Positions 33,278 to 45,508 of a DNA stretch of 64,000 bases are shown here, piece after piece. Source of the stretch: Knufia peltigerae (taxonomy: Eukaryota > Ascomycota > Eurotiomycetes > Chaetothyriales > Trichomeriaceae); assembly GCA_030247855.1 (NCBI GenBank), contig JAPDRN010000007.1, forward strand, positions 496,001 to 560,000. Reading direction: 5' to 3'. Both the position numbers and the translations under genes were made by a program. Numbering within the stretch: position 1 is the first letter of the stretch; each line of letters begins with the position of its first letter. Below the pieces are notes generated by a model that was given only the letters and a program-made list of their open reading frames with translations, was not told the origin of the DNA and ran no database searches.

Positions 33278-35425
33278 GATTTAAACAGTAGACAGTAAGT
33301 GGAGGGGGGGTTAGGTCTGAGTGTTTTTATCGTTTGGATGAAATATGAAGTACAGGATCACTCATAGATCCGTTAAGTATTGATGTTTTCAGACAGTGAA
33401 CAGTGCTCTGTGTTTGGAAATCAAAGAAAGGACATGGGTAGGTAGTTGAAGTAATCATCAGATCAACGAGGATGGCATAATGGCTCCTCTTTTTATACAA
33501 TTTCTCCTTCTACTCGTACTCCCCCTCCCCCTCCATGCTGGCGTTGACTATGTCAAAGGGGCGGGGAGCTCGACAAAAAGCTTACCTGACTGATCCTTGT
33601 CGCACAAGGAGTGATTCCGTTTCTCTTACTCGTAGAGGTACTCGGTTGACCATGAATGGGATCGGATCGACAAAATGGGCGGTCACTAGTGGCGCGTTAG
33701 TAATCAGATTCGATGGTGAGGGGGGGTATTCACTTTTTGTCATGATGAGTTGGTCCAATGCAATGGCACATGTGAAGAATAGGTAAAGATGCAACTCTTG
33801 ACTTTTTTTTATCCGCGATACGAAGCACGAGTGAACAAGTAAGCGGGACGAGACAAGGTAGAGACGGTCGTTCGTCCATGCAGAGGCAATGCAGAGGCAT
33901 GTACGCATGTCCAGGTTCGTGCTTGTCTTGACTTGGCAACATCCTGACATACTGTGTAGTAGAAGTACAAGTGCTCAATACAAATACCTAGCTAGGTATA
34001 CAATTACTGAAAACATATCACAACTGGCGGGGTCAGACAAGTTGCAGCTCGAAGAAGATGAAGAATCATCCCAACAATACCCGAGTCTAGGAAACTGTAC
34101 GTGTAGGTCCCGTAGACTGCATCACATCATGTCTCGGGCTTCGACGGGTTCTTACAGAAATTGTAAACATAACCATACTCGACGAGTAAAGAACGACTAC
34201 CAACACTCCAGAGAAGGTCATGTACTTTGGGCAACGTATACCGAACTGCAACGGAGGACACACACAGATAACCCGCGGTTCCCGGTCCCCGCCCTCGATC
34301 CATACAGTACTTTTTCAAGTCCTCAGAGGTGTCTACTACTTTGTACGGATACTCTGTATTGCCACGTATGTAAATAATGGATGGTGGTACACGCTGGCGA
34401 GGATTGAGGTTTTCCTTCGAGGTTTGCCATTACAGGCTCAATGATGTGAATCATTCATTCATGCACAATGTTGTAGGTGTATCGTTTGTCCCAGGCGGGC
34501 GTAAGTACTAGTAGGTGGGAAGAGGGACCGGCAATAGTACGGATATCGTGAGCCGGAAACTATCTGACTCAATACAGACCGGGGGGACACGGAGTACCGA
34601 GCACTGGAAAAAGGGTCCCGTCGCGCTCATTCGTTTTCTATCACGGTCTATCACGGCATTATTCTTTTTGATCCTTTTGATCTTTATTCTTCGCTAACCT
34701 CCTCCTAGGCGGGATCGCTCGATATAAATGGCCTCACCACAGACTCCTCTCCCTTTCCTGTACAATTTGTCGTTTTACTGCTGACTTTAAGAAAGTAAGA
34801 AGTCGTCTGTACAGACATCTCTTACCTGCTACGTGTGTCTATAGTTTAGATCTGGTAGTTCACATACTCCGTACGGATATTCTGTACTGTACTTTGTACT
34901 CTTGTATATATACCCGAGGACGTGTTAGAGCGACACGGCCAGCCCGGACTTCTCTGTACTTCACCTCGGAGAAGTGCGGGACCAAACGGCACCACAAAAC
35001 AATATCCCGGGGAAACACCCTACCACAAGAACAACTTGGGGGTGGGTTGCCGAGGCTATAAGCCACCTGCAATTACTTCTCGTCCTCCGTGGAATTCGAC
35101 CACTAGTACTCTTTGAACCGGCCAAAAATCAGAAAGGCACCGACTCATTACGGAGTAGAAGACAGTGATTCTTATTGCTCATCCTTTTGTCTTTCTTTGT
35201 TTGTGAAAACGGTGTTGTTTTGCGTTGTGGCCGTCGAGTGTGTTTATCGACAACCTTTTGTCATTGTCACGTTCAAAATCGACATACCCAGGTGTGTGCA
35301 ATAACAGTAACGACAACCTTCTCCATCACCGACAGATCAAGGGAGAGAGATTATAAAAAAGAGCTCCGCGTGACAGGTGTTTAAGAAGAACATACAACCA
35401 TCACTGTCTAAATACATCCAACATA
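33278..35425. other. 2.1 kb intergenic, promoter region of acetoacetyl-CoA synthetase
   Basis: No gene recognised. Exact TACTCCGTA/TACGGAGTA words lie at 34865-34873 and 35149-35157. Three CCTCGG or CCGAGG words lie at 34914-34919, 34964-34969 and 35050-35055, 370-510 bp before the start codon. Runs of TAC/GTAC-rich sequence are frequent at 33950-34900. Confidence 0.5.
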
Positions 35426-37582
35426 ATGTCGGAACAGAATCCCATACCTCGAAAATTATGGCAACACCCAAACCCGCAAAGTACAGAAATGTACAAGTTC
35501 ATCAAGGCGGTCGAGAAAAGACAGGGTCGAACGTTCCGCGACTACGAAGAAGTGTACGACTGGTCATGCACGAATCGTTCCGACTTTTGGAAATCCGTCT
35601 TTGAGTATTTCCCCGTCGTCTACTCCGGCACCGTCCCAGACAAGGTCGTCGACGAGTCGGCCCGCATGGACTCGATCCCGAAATGGTTCACGGGAGTCAA
35701 GATGAACTTCGCCCAGAACGTGTTGTTTTCCGGTTCGCGCGACGGCAAACCCGTCGTCGCCGCGGCCAAAGCGGACGACAAGATCGCGTGCACGGAGGTG
35801 CGAGAGGGTAGTTTCCTCGAACCCATCCGCCACATCACATGGAAGGAACTGCGCGAGAGGGTGGGGTCGTTGTCACAGGCGATGAAGTCACGAGGGGTTC
35901 GAAAGGGGGATCGGATCGCCGTCGTTTCGAGTACGAGCATCGACACTCTGACGGTGTTTCTTGCTGCGACGACGCTGGGAGCTATGTTCAGCTCCAGCAG
36001 TACAGACATGGGCGTCAAGGGCATTCTGGACAGACTCTTGCAGATCAAGCCCCGATATTTGTTCATGGATGACGCAGCAGTGTACAATGGCAAGGAAGTC
36101 GATTTGCGACCCAAGATGAAGGATATCATGGCTGGCATGCGAGGCGTGGCTGAATTCCAGGGAATCGTGGCACAGGTGAGGCACCAACACTCTCCGGTCG
36201 ACATTTCTTCGGTGCCACGAGCGCAGACCTGGGCTTCTTTCTTGTCTGCGGCCAAGTCGTCGGCCCTTGAATTCGAAGAGATGGACTTTGCCGATCCTTT
36301 TCTCGTCGTCTACTCCTCGGGAACGACGGGGCAGCCGAAATGCATTGTCCACGCAATCGGTGGCGTCGTGCTCAACGGCCACAAGGAGGCTGCGCTCCAT
36401 CGCCAAATTGGGCCCGGTTCGACGCAGTTGCAATACACCACCACGGGCTGGATCATGTACATGGCCAGCGTATCGGTGCTCTTGATCGGTTGCCGGATGA
36501 TCATGTACGATGGAAGTCCGTTTGTGCCGGAGCCCACCAACTTCCTCAAGCTGCTGGGACAGGAGAAGGTGACGCATTTGGGTATCAGCCCCAGATATTT
36601 GCAGACCCTCCAGAATAGCGGCATCGTTCCCAAGAAGGTGACCGACCTCAGTAACTTGACGGTGGTGTCCAGTACAGGTATGGTCTTGTCGGAGCAATTG
36701 TTCGAGTGGTTCTACGACGAAGGGTTCCCGCCTTCAGTGCAGTTGGACAACATCTCCGGTGGGACGGACCTCGTGGGATGTTTTGGCTGCAGCAATCCTA
36801 TCTTGCCACTGTATTCGGGTGGTTGCCAAACCCGTTCTCTCGGAATCCCGGTTATGGTGTGTGATCAGACGGTCGATGGTGGGAAGCCTGTCCCCGTGGA
36901 GGATGGCGTCCCCGGCGAATTGGTGTCTTATGGGGCATTCCCAACCATGCCCATAACTTTCATGGGAGACAATGGCCCGAAACGGTACTTTGACAGTTAC
37001 TTCGCGCGGTTCGACAATGTCTGGACCCATGGTGATTTCATCATGATCCATCCTGTCACGAAACAGGTCATGTTCCTGGGTCGTTCAGACGGCGTGTTGA
37101 ACCCCAGTGGTGTCCGTTTCGGATCGGCTGAGATATACAACATCATTGAGGCCAAATTTGCCGACAAAATCAGTGACAGCATCTGTGTCGGGCAGAGGAG
37201 GCCGCAGGACACGGATGAACGAGTCATTCTGTTCTTGTTGATGAAGCCCGGACATGACTTCACACCTAAACTGATCAGAGAGGTCAAGGAGGCGATTCGA
37301 AAAGAAACCAGTCCCAGACACGTCCCCAAGTTTGTGTTTGAGACTAAAGATATTCCGGTGAGTGATCGAGGATCGGACATACCTACGGTCGAATGCTAAC
37401 GGTTAATGTGGCAGACAACGGTCAACTTGAAAAAGGTCGAATTACCAGTCAAGCAAATCGTGTCTGGCAAGATCATCAAACCATCTGGAACACTTGCGAA
37501 CCCACAGAGCTTGGAATATTACTATCAATTTGCAAAGGACGAGAATCTGATCGATCTGGCCGAGACAAGGGCGAAACTGTAA
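35426..37582 (+). CDS. Acetoacetyl-CoA synthetase with C-terminal PTS1
   Basis: Two exons, 35426-37357 and 37415-37582 (CTAAC branch site in the intron), give 699 residues, the normal length. The N-terminus (PRKLWQHPNPQSTEMYKF) and WFTGVKMNFAQNVL are diagnostic of acetoacetyl-CoA synthetase. The A3 loop is YSSGTTGQPKCIVH; TTTGWIMYMASVSVLLIG, GGTDLVGCFG, WTHGDF and GRSDGVLNPSGVRFGSAEIY follow; the end has VSGKIIKPSGTLANP. The enzyme makes acetoacetyl-CoA from acetoacetate with ATP and is usually described as cytosolic. Here the last three residues are AKL, a canonical PTS1, so peroxisomal import is likely. It lies at the edge of the metabolic block and could capture acetoacetate released there. 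Confidence 0.9.
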
Positions 37583-38962
37583 GACGGTGGTTAATACTCT
37601 GTAAGCGGGTAGATAGATGGATAGACGCAAGGAATGAATTAAACGGCATTAGTAAAACAATACGGGGTAGAGCGTTGATGGTAACCTGAGACTGATGCTC
37701 CTCGACTCCAGATTGAGGCTCAAGTGACTCGGTGTCGTGTATGGTTGCAGCATCTGACGTGCATAAAGAGTGAGAGAGCGCGGGTGTTCTTGACTTAGAC
37801 GCCGTCGCTATAACTGATGAGCGAAATCATTAAACCTGGCAGTCGGAGGCTTGGAAATAGTCTCAAGTCAGGCATCAAGACGCCGGGTATGCTGCGCAGT
37901 CCAACTAGTCAATTGCCATGCGCCGACAAGATCGAGGCCAGACAGGAGCGACGGCCATGACGTGATCGCGTTAATCGTGTGTGAGTTCATGGAGACATTT
38001 ATTGGAGGTGAGTTGTTGCTGTGAGATGTTGGTGAAACAGTTGTTGATGGTCGCCGAAGAGGTCGTTGATTTTGTACGCGTTGTACTCAGAGTACCTAAC
38101 AGTGAGTACGGGTACGAATACGAGTACGAGGATAGCCTCGTTAATTCACTCGAGTTGTCAACAAACACCATACTCTGTATACATACCCGATATCTCTACA
38201 ACATATCAACCACCATTGTATCGTTAATGCTTGATACCCGGTACAATCTGTCATATTGTTTACTACACTGACAGTACTCTGTAAGTGGCACTCCGTAGTA
38301 CTTTACGCGCCTCAAGGCCGTTGCATTGCATCAAATTTCCAGTCGCGTCTCCACTTTGACGCGTCCATCGTGTCCTGCGCCCAGCGAGACAAATTCACGA
38401 CTTCGCCCCCTCCACTTCCTGGTCGACAGCGACCATCTTTTCCCTCGCGAGAACCAAGTCTACTGCGTCTCTTGAATTAATTCCCGGGCATCTCACATTT
38501 CACACTTCACTGCGACGCGGGCCAACCAGGCAACGGCCCAATCACTGCCCTCGAACCGCAGCTTGATATTCACATCTCGCTCAAGGTCATGCAGTAGTTC
38601 ATCGCGCTACAATCCCCTTCAGCCTCTCCACGCCACCTGTCGACCTCCTTGTCAGCTCTTCGGTCCCGTCCAGGATCTCGTGTCTTGCATGCAACCAAGC
38701 TTCGCGTCCAGAAATACGTCCTACGTCCTACAGGGTCTGAGCTCCCCTCCATATACCCGTCCATCTCCCCCATCCCTTTTCTTTGCTGCATCCACCTCGA
38801 AATTCCTCAACGATCTTTTTTCTCTTCCATTGACCTCGTCTTTCTCACATACAGACCAGGTCTGATATTGACAAGAGACCATTGGTAGAAGAAGGAAGTT
38901 CAACCATTAAATCAACACCTGGGAATACCTTGGTTACTACACCTACCCTTAGCACAAACAGA
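37583..38962. other. Intergenic, long leader of the KEN-box gene
   Basis: No gene recognised. A TACGAATACGAGTACGAGG near-repeat lies at 38104-38132. The last 500 bases are CT-rich, consistent with a long 5'UTR or promoter. Confidence 0.45.
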
Positions 38963-40466
38963 ATGGCGACTCTAGCTCCCATCGCCACACCGGCCCGTCA
39001 ACCTTTTGGTATCTTGAGTGACTCCAAAGTCCGAAGCCTACAGAGTCTGAAGAACAGACAAAATGGTAAGTTTGGCTTGACCATGTCTCGCATCGCCATG
39101 CTCACACATACCGTCTGTAGCAATCACACCCAGTTCCGCGCCGTCTCTCAAACGTCGAGCTGCGTCCCCCGAAATGGGATCAGACAGCGAAAACATCGAC
39201 CCCAATATTCTCGATTCATTGAACAAACGCAAGCGGTCAGCCTTTGATGACGACGTGTCCGCGTCCAAAGCCAACCGGTACTCGTTGACCGTGACCCCGA
39301 CGGTGACCTCGACCTCGACCAAACGACGTCTCGAAACCCGCACTCCACGACTTGACACGACATATATCAGCAAATCATCTAGCACTACTCCTTCATCTGC
39401 CCCTGCCACGGCCGCGGGACGATCACCGACACGCCATCGCTCGAGCCTCTTGAAACCCAACGGTAGACGTCTGAACCTACCTTCCTTCCCTCGCGGCGGG
39501 AGCACACCATCCCCTGCCCTCAGCCTGTCCGCGGCATTGAACGGTACTAAGAAATCATCGTCATCCTCCCGCACCACCACCAACAACAATCACCACCTCT
39601 TGCACTCTCGAAGATCATCAAGGAGCGGCCAAACTCGGACTTCGCTTCGATCAAGCAAGCCGCAGTCATGGTTCTTCGACATCTACGAAGAGACCGAAGA
39701 GACACAAGACTACCGCATGAACGAGTGGACCATGACGCAGAGTGCGACCGGTCTCGACATCAGCGACGACGAGAGTAGGGCATCTTCCAAAAAGTCCGAG
39801 AAACTCGACAAGGGTAAAGAGAATGTCGATCCAAACCAAGTCATGTCTTCTTCTGCACCTGTCACTCGATCCATGGCTGCGGCGGAGGCGGTGGCGGCAG
39901 CAGCAGCTGAGGAAAAGGATCTCATGACGACCGATGTTGACGAAGAAGCACGCACTCCCCTAGCTGATCTTAACCCGGCCAAGTTTTACGGCGATGGTCT
40001 AGACGCAACGAGTGTGGTGCTTGTTCAAGACGACGACGAAGCAGAGGCCGAGACAGATATCGAAGAAGACGACCACGAGGAGTATGTCAAGCCTCCTGTC
40101 GGAGGGTCTGGTGACTTTACCTTCCAAAATTCAACAACCATGACCGCCGAGGTCCTCGAAGAGCTGGTCGGCACACCATCCCTCAACGGAATCTTGAGCG
40201 CCGCCTCACCATCTTATGGTGTTGGCATCATCGGCGCTACTGCTGCTGCTGCCAAAGCGTCCCGCGGGGTCGGCGAAGCTGGTCTCGTCGATCTTGAGAT
40301 CGAGAATGGTCACGACTCAATTGAGATCTGGGAGAGTGAGAGCGCCAAGGACGAGAATGAAAAGGTTGACGTTGACGTTGACGTCGACCATAACGTCAAC
40401 TGTCCAGGTACTCCTGGTTCTATCGGTGTCGGTGATGAGAATGTCTTTGCTCTGCAAGAGTTATAG
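38963..40466 (+). CDS. Conserved fungal protein of unknown function with KEN-box-like motif
   Basis: Two exons, 38963-39065 and 39121-40466, give 482 residues. The N-terminus MATLAPIATPARQPFGIL and the ENIDPN element look like those of small cell-cycle regulators. The body is Ser/Thr/Pro-rich and basic, with SPTRHRSSLL. A well-conserved-looking core reads WFFDIYEETEETQ, then LDISDDESRA and GKENVDPNQ, which contains a KEN box. TRTPLADLNPAKFYGDGLD-like sequence and a long acidic tail follow. I recall similar unnamed proteins in other filamentous ascomycetes but no assigned function. KEN plus a possible D-box would fit an APC/C substrate; this is inference. No catalytic domain or membrane segment is visible. 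Confidence 0.7.
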
Positions 40467-41043
40467 AGGGAAAAAAGCCATGCGGGGTTTGATGACCTAT
40501 CAATGCGATTCACTCTCTCCCTCCAATCACCGTCGGTCGGCATTAGCCTAGTTACTCTATCACTGGGTATCATGTCCGTCGACAACTCTCTAACACCTCA
40601 CTCTCTCGACATTGATTCTCACTCTGTTACCTCACCTTTTCGGGATCTTTGGTGACATGTATGACGGCCTTTTTTTCAGCTTTGTGTTCTTTGTTGGTGT
40701 TCCTGGACCGTGACTGTTTTCCAATCTCAAAGGTGCGAGGAGTTGATAATTAGAGTCCTATCTGCGCGTGTTACCAGTATCGGGATCCATCTAGGGCTTT
40801 CAAAGGGTTTTTTTTTCTCTTCTAGTCATTCTTGCAAGTTTGATTATGTGCTGGTATGTGGGATGGTATTGGGTGCTGCTTTTCGCAAAGGAAATCTGAA
40901 TGAAGTTTTTCTGTGTTTTTGTGCTTCCTTGATAGCTCCCAAAATTGCAATTGCTTTCTTCCGATTAAATCTCGCTCACATCATCCTGATCTTCTTCTCT
41001 TTTCCCACATGTGCGAGTATTTCGAGGTGATGCAAATACGGCA
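40467..41043. other. Intergenic between convergent genes
   Basis: T-rich 3' flanks of two convergent genes; no gene seen. Confidence 0.5.
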
Positions 41044-43412
41044 CTACGGTCCAAAGAAATCTAGACCCCATTCCTGCTGAAGGTCCGAACCCACGCCGAG
41101 TCCATTGCCGGCCCACATCCAAGCGTCCGACATCATATCGCCCTGCGGAGGATCAGTGTCGGTGCTGGTATAGTCGACGACGCCGTTTCCCCACGCCACA
41201 TTCGGAAAAGCCACCACGTGGTCCAGTGACATGGTCATGGTATCAAAGTCTCCCGGGGTAGCTGGGCCAGCTGGTGGTCCTGTAGTTGTGGGCACAGCCG
41301 TCGGAGACACATCAGCGACCCTCGACGTAGCTGGAGGTGCCATGTTGACAGGCGAACCGTTGAAGCCGACCGTACTGGTCCGAGTCCCCGTGCAGTCTCC
41401 GAGACAGCGTGGGCCCCTTTTGCCAGGGGCGATCTTGATCTCTCCGAAGCAAGGGATGGTGACTTTGCAACTCATCCCGGTGTCGAACCCGTATGGGCAC
41501 GGGCCGCCGCTGTCGTCCGGTCTCGATGCCCGCATGAGCATTTGCAAAACCGGAACGGCTTGTTTAGAGACGGTGTTGATGTCACGAAGGTCCTGAGAAG
41601 CTTGTTGCAGAATCTCGGTGGTCTTGCGGACTGCCTCCCACGCCGCGTCATCCTCGGAGGGTGGATTGGAGCCTTCCTCCTGGTTCTGCGTAATCAGATG
41701 TAGCGTCAACAACACCGACATGATGAACGCTTGAAAGTCAAACGTGGTGCAGAGGTACGGGTCCAGTGCGAGATCGACACGCAGGACCTTGTACGCCGCA
41801 AGCGCCCGCAATGATGACCCGACTGTCGTATCGTACGAGTACTGGTAAAGTCCCGGGCCTGTTGATTTGAGCATGAACGGCAGATGCAACAGAGCACGCA
41901 TAAAGTGTTTGAGTGTCTGAGCTTCGAAGCGTTCAAGATTGACTTCGCGAGTGTAGAGTATCAGACTCTCTAGGCTAGAGTCCCACCATTGAGTGTCGAT
42001 ATCCTTGATATGTGATTCCAGCTCTTGGTCGATCTTGAGCGTCGTCAGAAATCCGTCTTCTGAGGGAGAATGTTGGTTGCGGTCAACAACCAGACTGATC
42101 ATCGAAGCCATGAATGAATAAAATTGAGCACCATGCCTCTCGTCATTGGTCAACGCGTGCAAATCTGGTTTCCACAGATATGAGCTGGGAATGCCATAGG
42201 GAAGTCCTAGTATCATGCTGATATATCGATCCTTGAAACAGATTCTTTGCCATATGCGGACGTGACGGAGGTCGGGGCCTTGGGACGTTGAATTAGTGGC
42301 CTTGGTCAACTTAGATCCACGATGGAGACCTTCGCTGATGGCATATTCAAGCGCTCTTCGGCATATATGCCAGGACTTGCGTAATTTGCCCACGTTGCAA
42401 TAGTATCTCGAGAGGAGGAGTAGGCATTCGAGTCCAGGCAACGTCCTAGCAACTTCATCGTTTTGCAGCACGATCCGTTCGATCGCAGGCAGCGTTTGAT
42501 TACTCAAAGCAGCAATGGCTGTAGGAACCACGAAGGTGTCGTTACGAAAGGTATCTTGCGAGAGCCGCTCTGCACTAATTGTTGTCCAAAGCAACACCTT
42601 GACTGTCTCGGTAGGATCTGGGAGAGACAGCTTGCGAGACAGTTCACTCCTGATATTTGCAGGAACAGGATCGTCGAAAAACTCGGGAAATCTATGAGGC
42701 GCACAAAGCCACCAATCCTGACTTAGGTTGATAAGAGTGTTAAGGTCTGGTTCATGTGGGAGGAGGTTCAACAGTTCATATCTCGTAGGATCGAATGTTG
42801 AACATGTTCGAGTCAGGGAAGAAGCCTCAGTTTGAACAGAACTTTGTTGTTGATCCACCTGGGCGATGACGCTGTTGTTGAAAAGGCTGAGGACTGCACT
42901 ATCTTCTGCCCCTTTTGTGGTCGCCGATCCTGTCTGTTCTCCAATTAAAGTACCTATCCTAGCATGTCAGAATTGCTGAAAGCTGATAGCATCCCCTCAG
43001 TAACAACTTACCAGGAACAGTGGCTTCAGCGGTTGATGTCCTCTGATTACCGACGTCACTGGAATTCTCATAGGACACTTCGGAATTCTGCTTCCTGAGA
43101 AAGGTTTCGATAAAGTCTTCAACCCGGGCAACTCTTTCCCGTAGGCTGTATGTTGAAGAGTTCGCTTGAACAATAGTACTCTTTTCCGCTCTGGTGGAAG
43201 GAACTGAGGCCTTGTCTTGCTCGACACAAGTAGCACCCCGAGAGTGGCATTCTTTACACTTCCGATGGTTTTCAGTAAAGACACTTTTGATTTTTCGGCG
43301 GCGACCTGGCAAAGTGATTGGATTAGCTTGGAACCAAATCTGTCTCTTTCAGGGTAATGTTACATTCGTAGCAACTCTTAGTGCCTCGCCTGAACTTCAA
43401 GGGAGATGTCAT
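41044..43412 (-). CDS. Zn2Cys6-type transcription factor with a replaced zinc ligand
   Basis: Three exons, 43412-43364, 43305-43012 and 42953-41044, give 750 residues with closed frames. The zinc cluster is split by intron 1: C14-x2-C17-x6-[S24]-x8-C33-x2-C36-x6-C43 (CYECRRRKIK, then KCKECHSRGATC). The third ligand is AGT (Ser) where a TGT/TGC Cys is expected. A coiled linker follows (LRERVARVEDFIETFLRK). The middle homology region reads LECLLLLSRYYCNVGKLRKSW.., IWQRICFKDRYISMILGLPYGI, as in fungal_trans regulators. The C-terminus is Pro/Thr-rich and ends with an acidic Trp-rich tail. Regulated genes are unknown; the Gre2-like reductase is the nearest neighbour on the same strand. Confidence 0.82.
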
Positions 43413-44241
43413 CTCTCAAAATCGTGAATGACGCCGAAAAGCCGTCCGAAGGCGCGAGTGAGGTGCGTACGGTGGTGGGCCGCAATCACTCCAGTCCTTT
43501 TTGATTGCTACTGCTCCGTACACGGGAGCGATACACGCAGAATACGTCGGAGATTCGTCCTGCATGGGGGACAAACAAAGAGGATGCTCGGATTCAACGA
43601 CGGAGAATATCGTAGGCGATGGTCCTCCGAATCCGAACATTCGTGCGGCGACTCCGGGCATAATTACTCATCATCATGAATAAGCTGGATGACAGAGAAG
43701 AGAATGCTGTAATACTTTGAGATAGCGCAGTGGACTTCGTCAATGTCTTAGGGACGAACAACTTACTGGACTCTACCTAGACATAGTCTCAAGATCGAAC
43801 ACTTACTCGTATTGTGCTCGACACCAAGCTGTACCGCATATCGTTGTCAGGCAAATCTGGGAGGATGACATCTTGAAGATCTTTCATTCACGACGATGCG
43901 AAGTACCGTAAATAAGAGACCAGAGGAATATATACCTTTGAAATCCCTTGACGGGAGAAGTCATGCTTATGGCCTTACCTTGTATATTTTCACTATATGA
44001 CTTTCTATTACTTTGAACAACCGCGAGCTGCAACAACATGAAATTCTGCATTTTACTGTATTTATGCGTCACCTAATAGGATGATAGAATCCGGTGAACC
44101 CTAGATAACTATGTGCAGATTCACATTCAACATCCCGAGCGTTTCGATAACCAGTCTACATTTAACAATTCTAAATATATCAACATTCTGGTTGCGGCAT
44201 CTCCTTATGAACGATATCTAGTCTCTGTCAGATTCATACCA
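43413..44241. other. Intergenic, promoter of the Zn2Cys6 gene
   Basis: No gene recognised; AT-rich toward 43970-44200. Confidence 0.5.
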
Positions 44242-45508
44242 TCATTCAATCTCAAGAAGTCTCTTCGCAGTATCAATAACTGTCGCCCTCAACGATCGAT
44301 AGATTTTGTCCCCGAAGACACCACGAGTCTCTGAATCGTCGACTTTGAAAGGGTGTGCCACATCCTCCTCGTTGTTGGCGACAATTGCCGCTGCATGGAC
44401 TGAAGCTAGACGCTCGTGGAGTTGAGCATATTCATTTTCCAGTATCTCCAACACTGTCTCAGCGAAGAATGGTTCCGGATTAGCTAGCAATAACCTCCGA
44501 TTCTTGTCCGTCGCCTCAGCCAAAGCTCGAACATGTAGTGTGGCGAGATCTCGGACGTCAATGTAGGTACTGAACAGAGGATTACCGGAACTCTCAGTGC
44601 CAGGCTTCAAAAAGGTGTTGTAAAAAAGATCGGAGCTCATATTTGTGCGACCCTTGCCAAATGCATGTTCATCGAGTCGCTGTAAGGGAGGACCTATGAT
44701 CAAGGGGCTGACGAAGACTCAGTATCTCAATCAATGCTGTCATGGTAAGTTATACTGACGCTGAAATGACGGAGACGGTGAACTGTGGTTTCTCATCCTC
44801 CACAAACTTCCACAGAGCCTTTTCGGCCAATGTTTTTGCGTACATATAGCTTACATGTCCGTGCTGTGCCTGACGAGCCACATCGGGGTCGACCTGTTGA
44901 TGCACAGATATTTCATCAGCAGCAGACTCAAGGGAGACAGTGACGCCAATCAAATACCTCATTCCAGTCGTTTGCAGTCAAGACTTTACCAGAGAATGGC
45001 TTCGAAACGTCGGCGACAGACACAATACTACCAGTGAAGCAAAAATGTTTGAGATCCTTGGAATACTTACGAGCGGCGTGGAGCAGCTCGAGATTCCTGG
45101 AGACATTTGTAAGTGTTATCAAGAAGAAGCTGACAGGAGGCTCCCTCACCCCTGGACCGCAGGAACCAAAAAGTCCTGATCAAAGTCCTTGCCACTTCCA
45201 TCTGGTACAGGAGATGCAGTATGGACAATGTAATCAAACTGTGTTTCTTTGAAGACCACGTCATATGCGCCAGCTGCTGAAAGATCAGGGATGACGACGA
45301 GCTTGACTTTCGACTTGAAACTGGGATGAGCTAGGAAGACATCCTCGGCTTTGGACTCCGTGCGGACGGTACCGGTGACTTCGTAGCCACTCTGCTTGTG
45401 GTCAGTGGCAGCGTAAAGGACAGGCCTCTTCGGACTTACGTCGACGAGTTGGCTCAAGATATGTGTGGCTAAAAAGCCATTCGCCCCGGTGAGTAGAACT
45501 TTCGACAT
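44242..45508 (-). CDS. NADPH-dependent ketoreductase, Gre2 / dihydroflavonol-reductase type
   Basis: Five exons, 45508-45440, 45391-45150, 45096-44958, 44893-44760 and 44707-44242, give 349 residues, all frames closing. The Rossmann start is VLLTGANGFLATHIL, followed after the first intron by GYEVTGTVR, FDYIVHTASPV, FCFTGSIVSV, the catalytic YMYAKTLAEK (Tyr-x3-Lys), and IDVRDLATLHVRALA. This is the extended SDR group of Gre2 methylglyoxal/isovaleraldehyde reductases. It reduces aldehydes or ketones in the cytosol; the natural substrate is unknown. The neighbour downstream on the same strand is the Zn2Cys6 gene with a defective cluster. Confidence 0.87.

Noticed and set aside
33889..34377. 162-codon plus-strand frame in the acetoacetyl-CoA synthetase upstream region
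   Set aside because: Cys/His-scattered chance frame; no conserved pattern.
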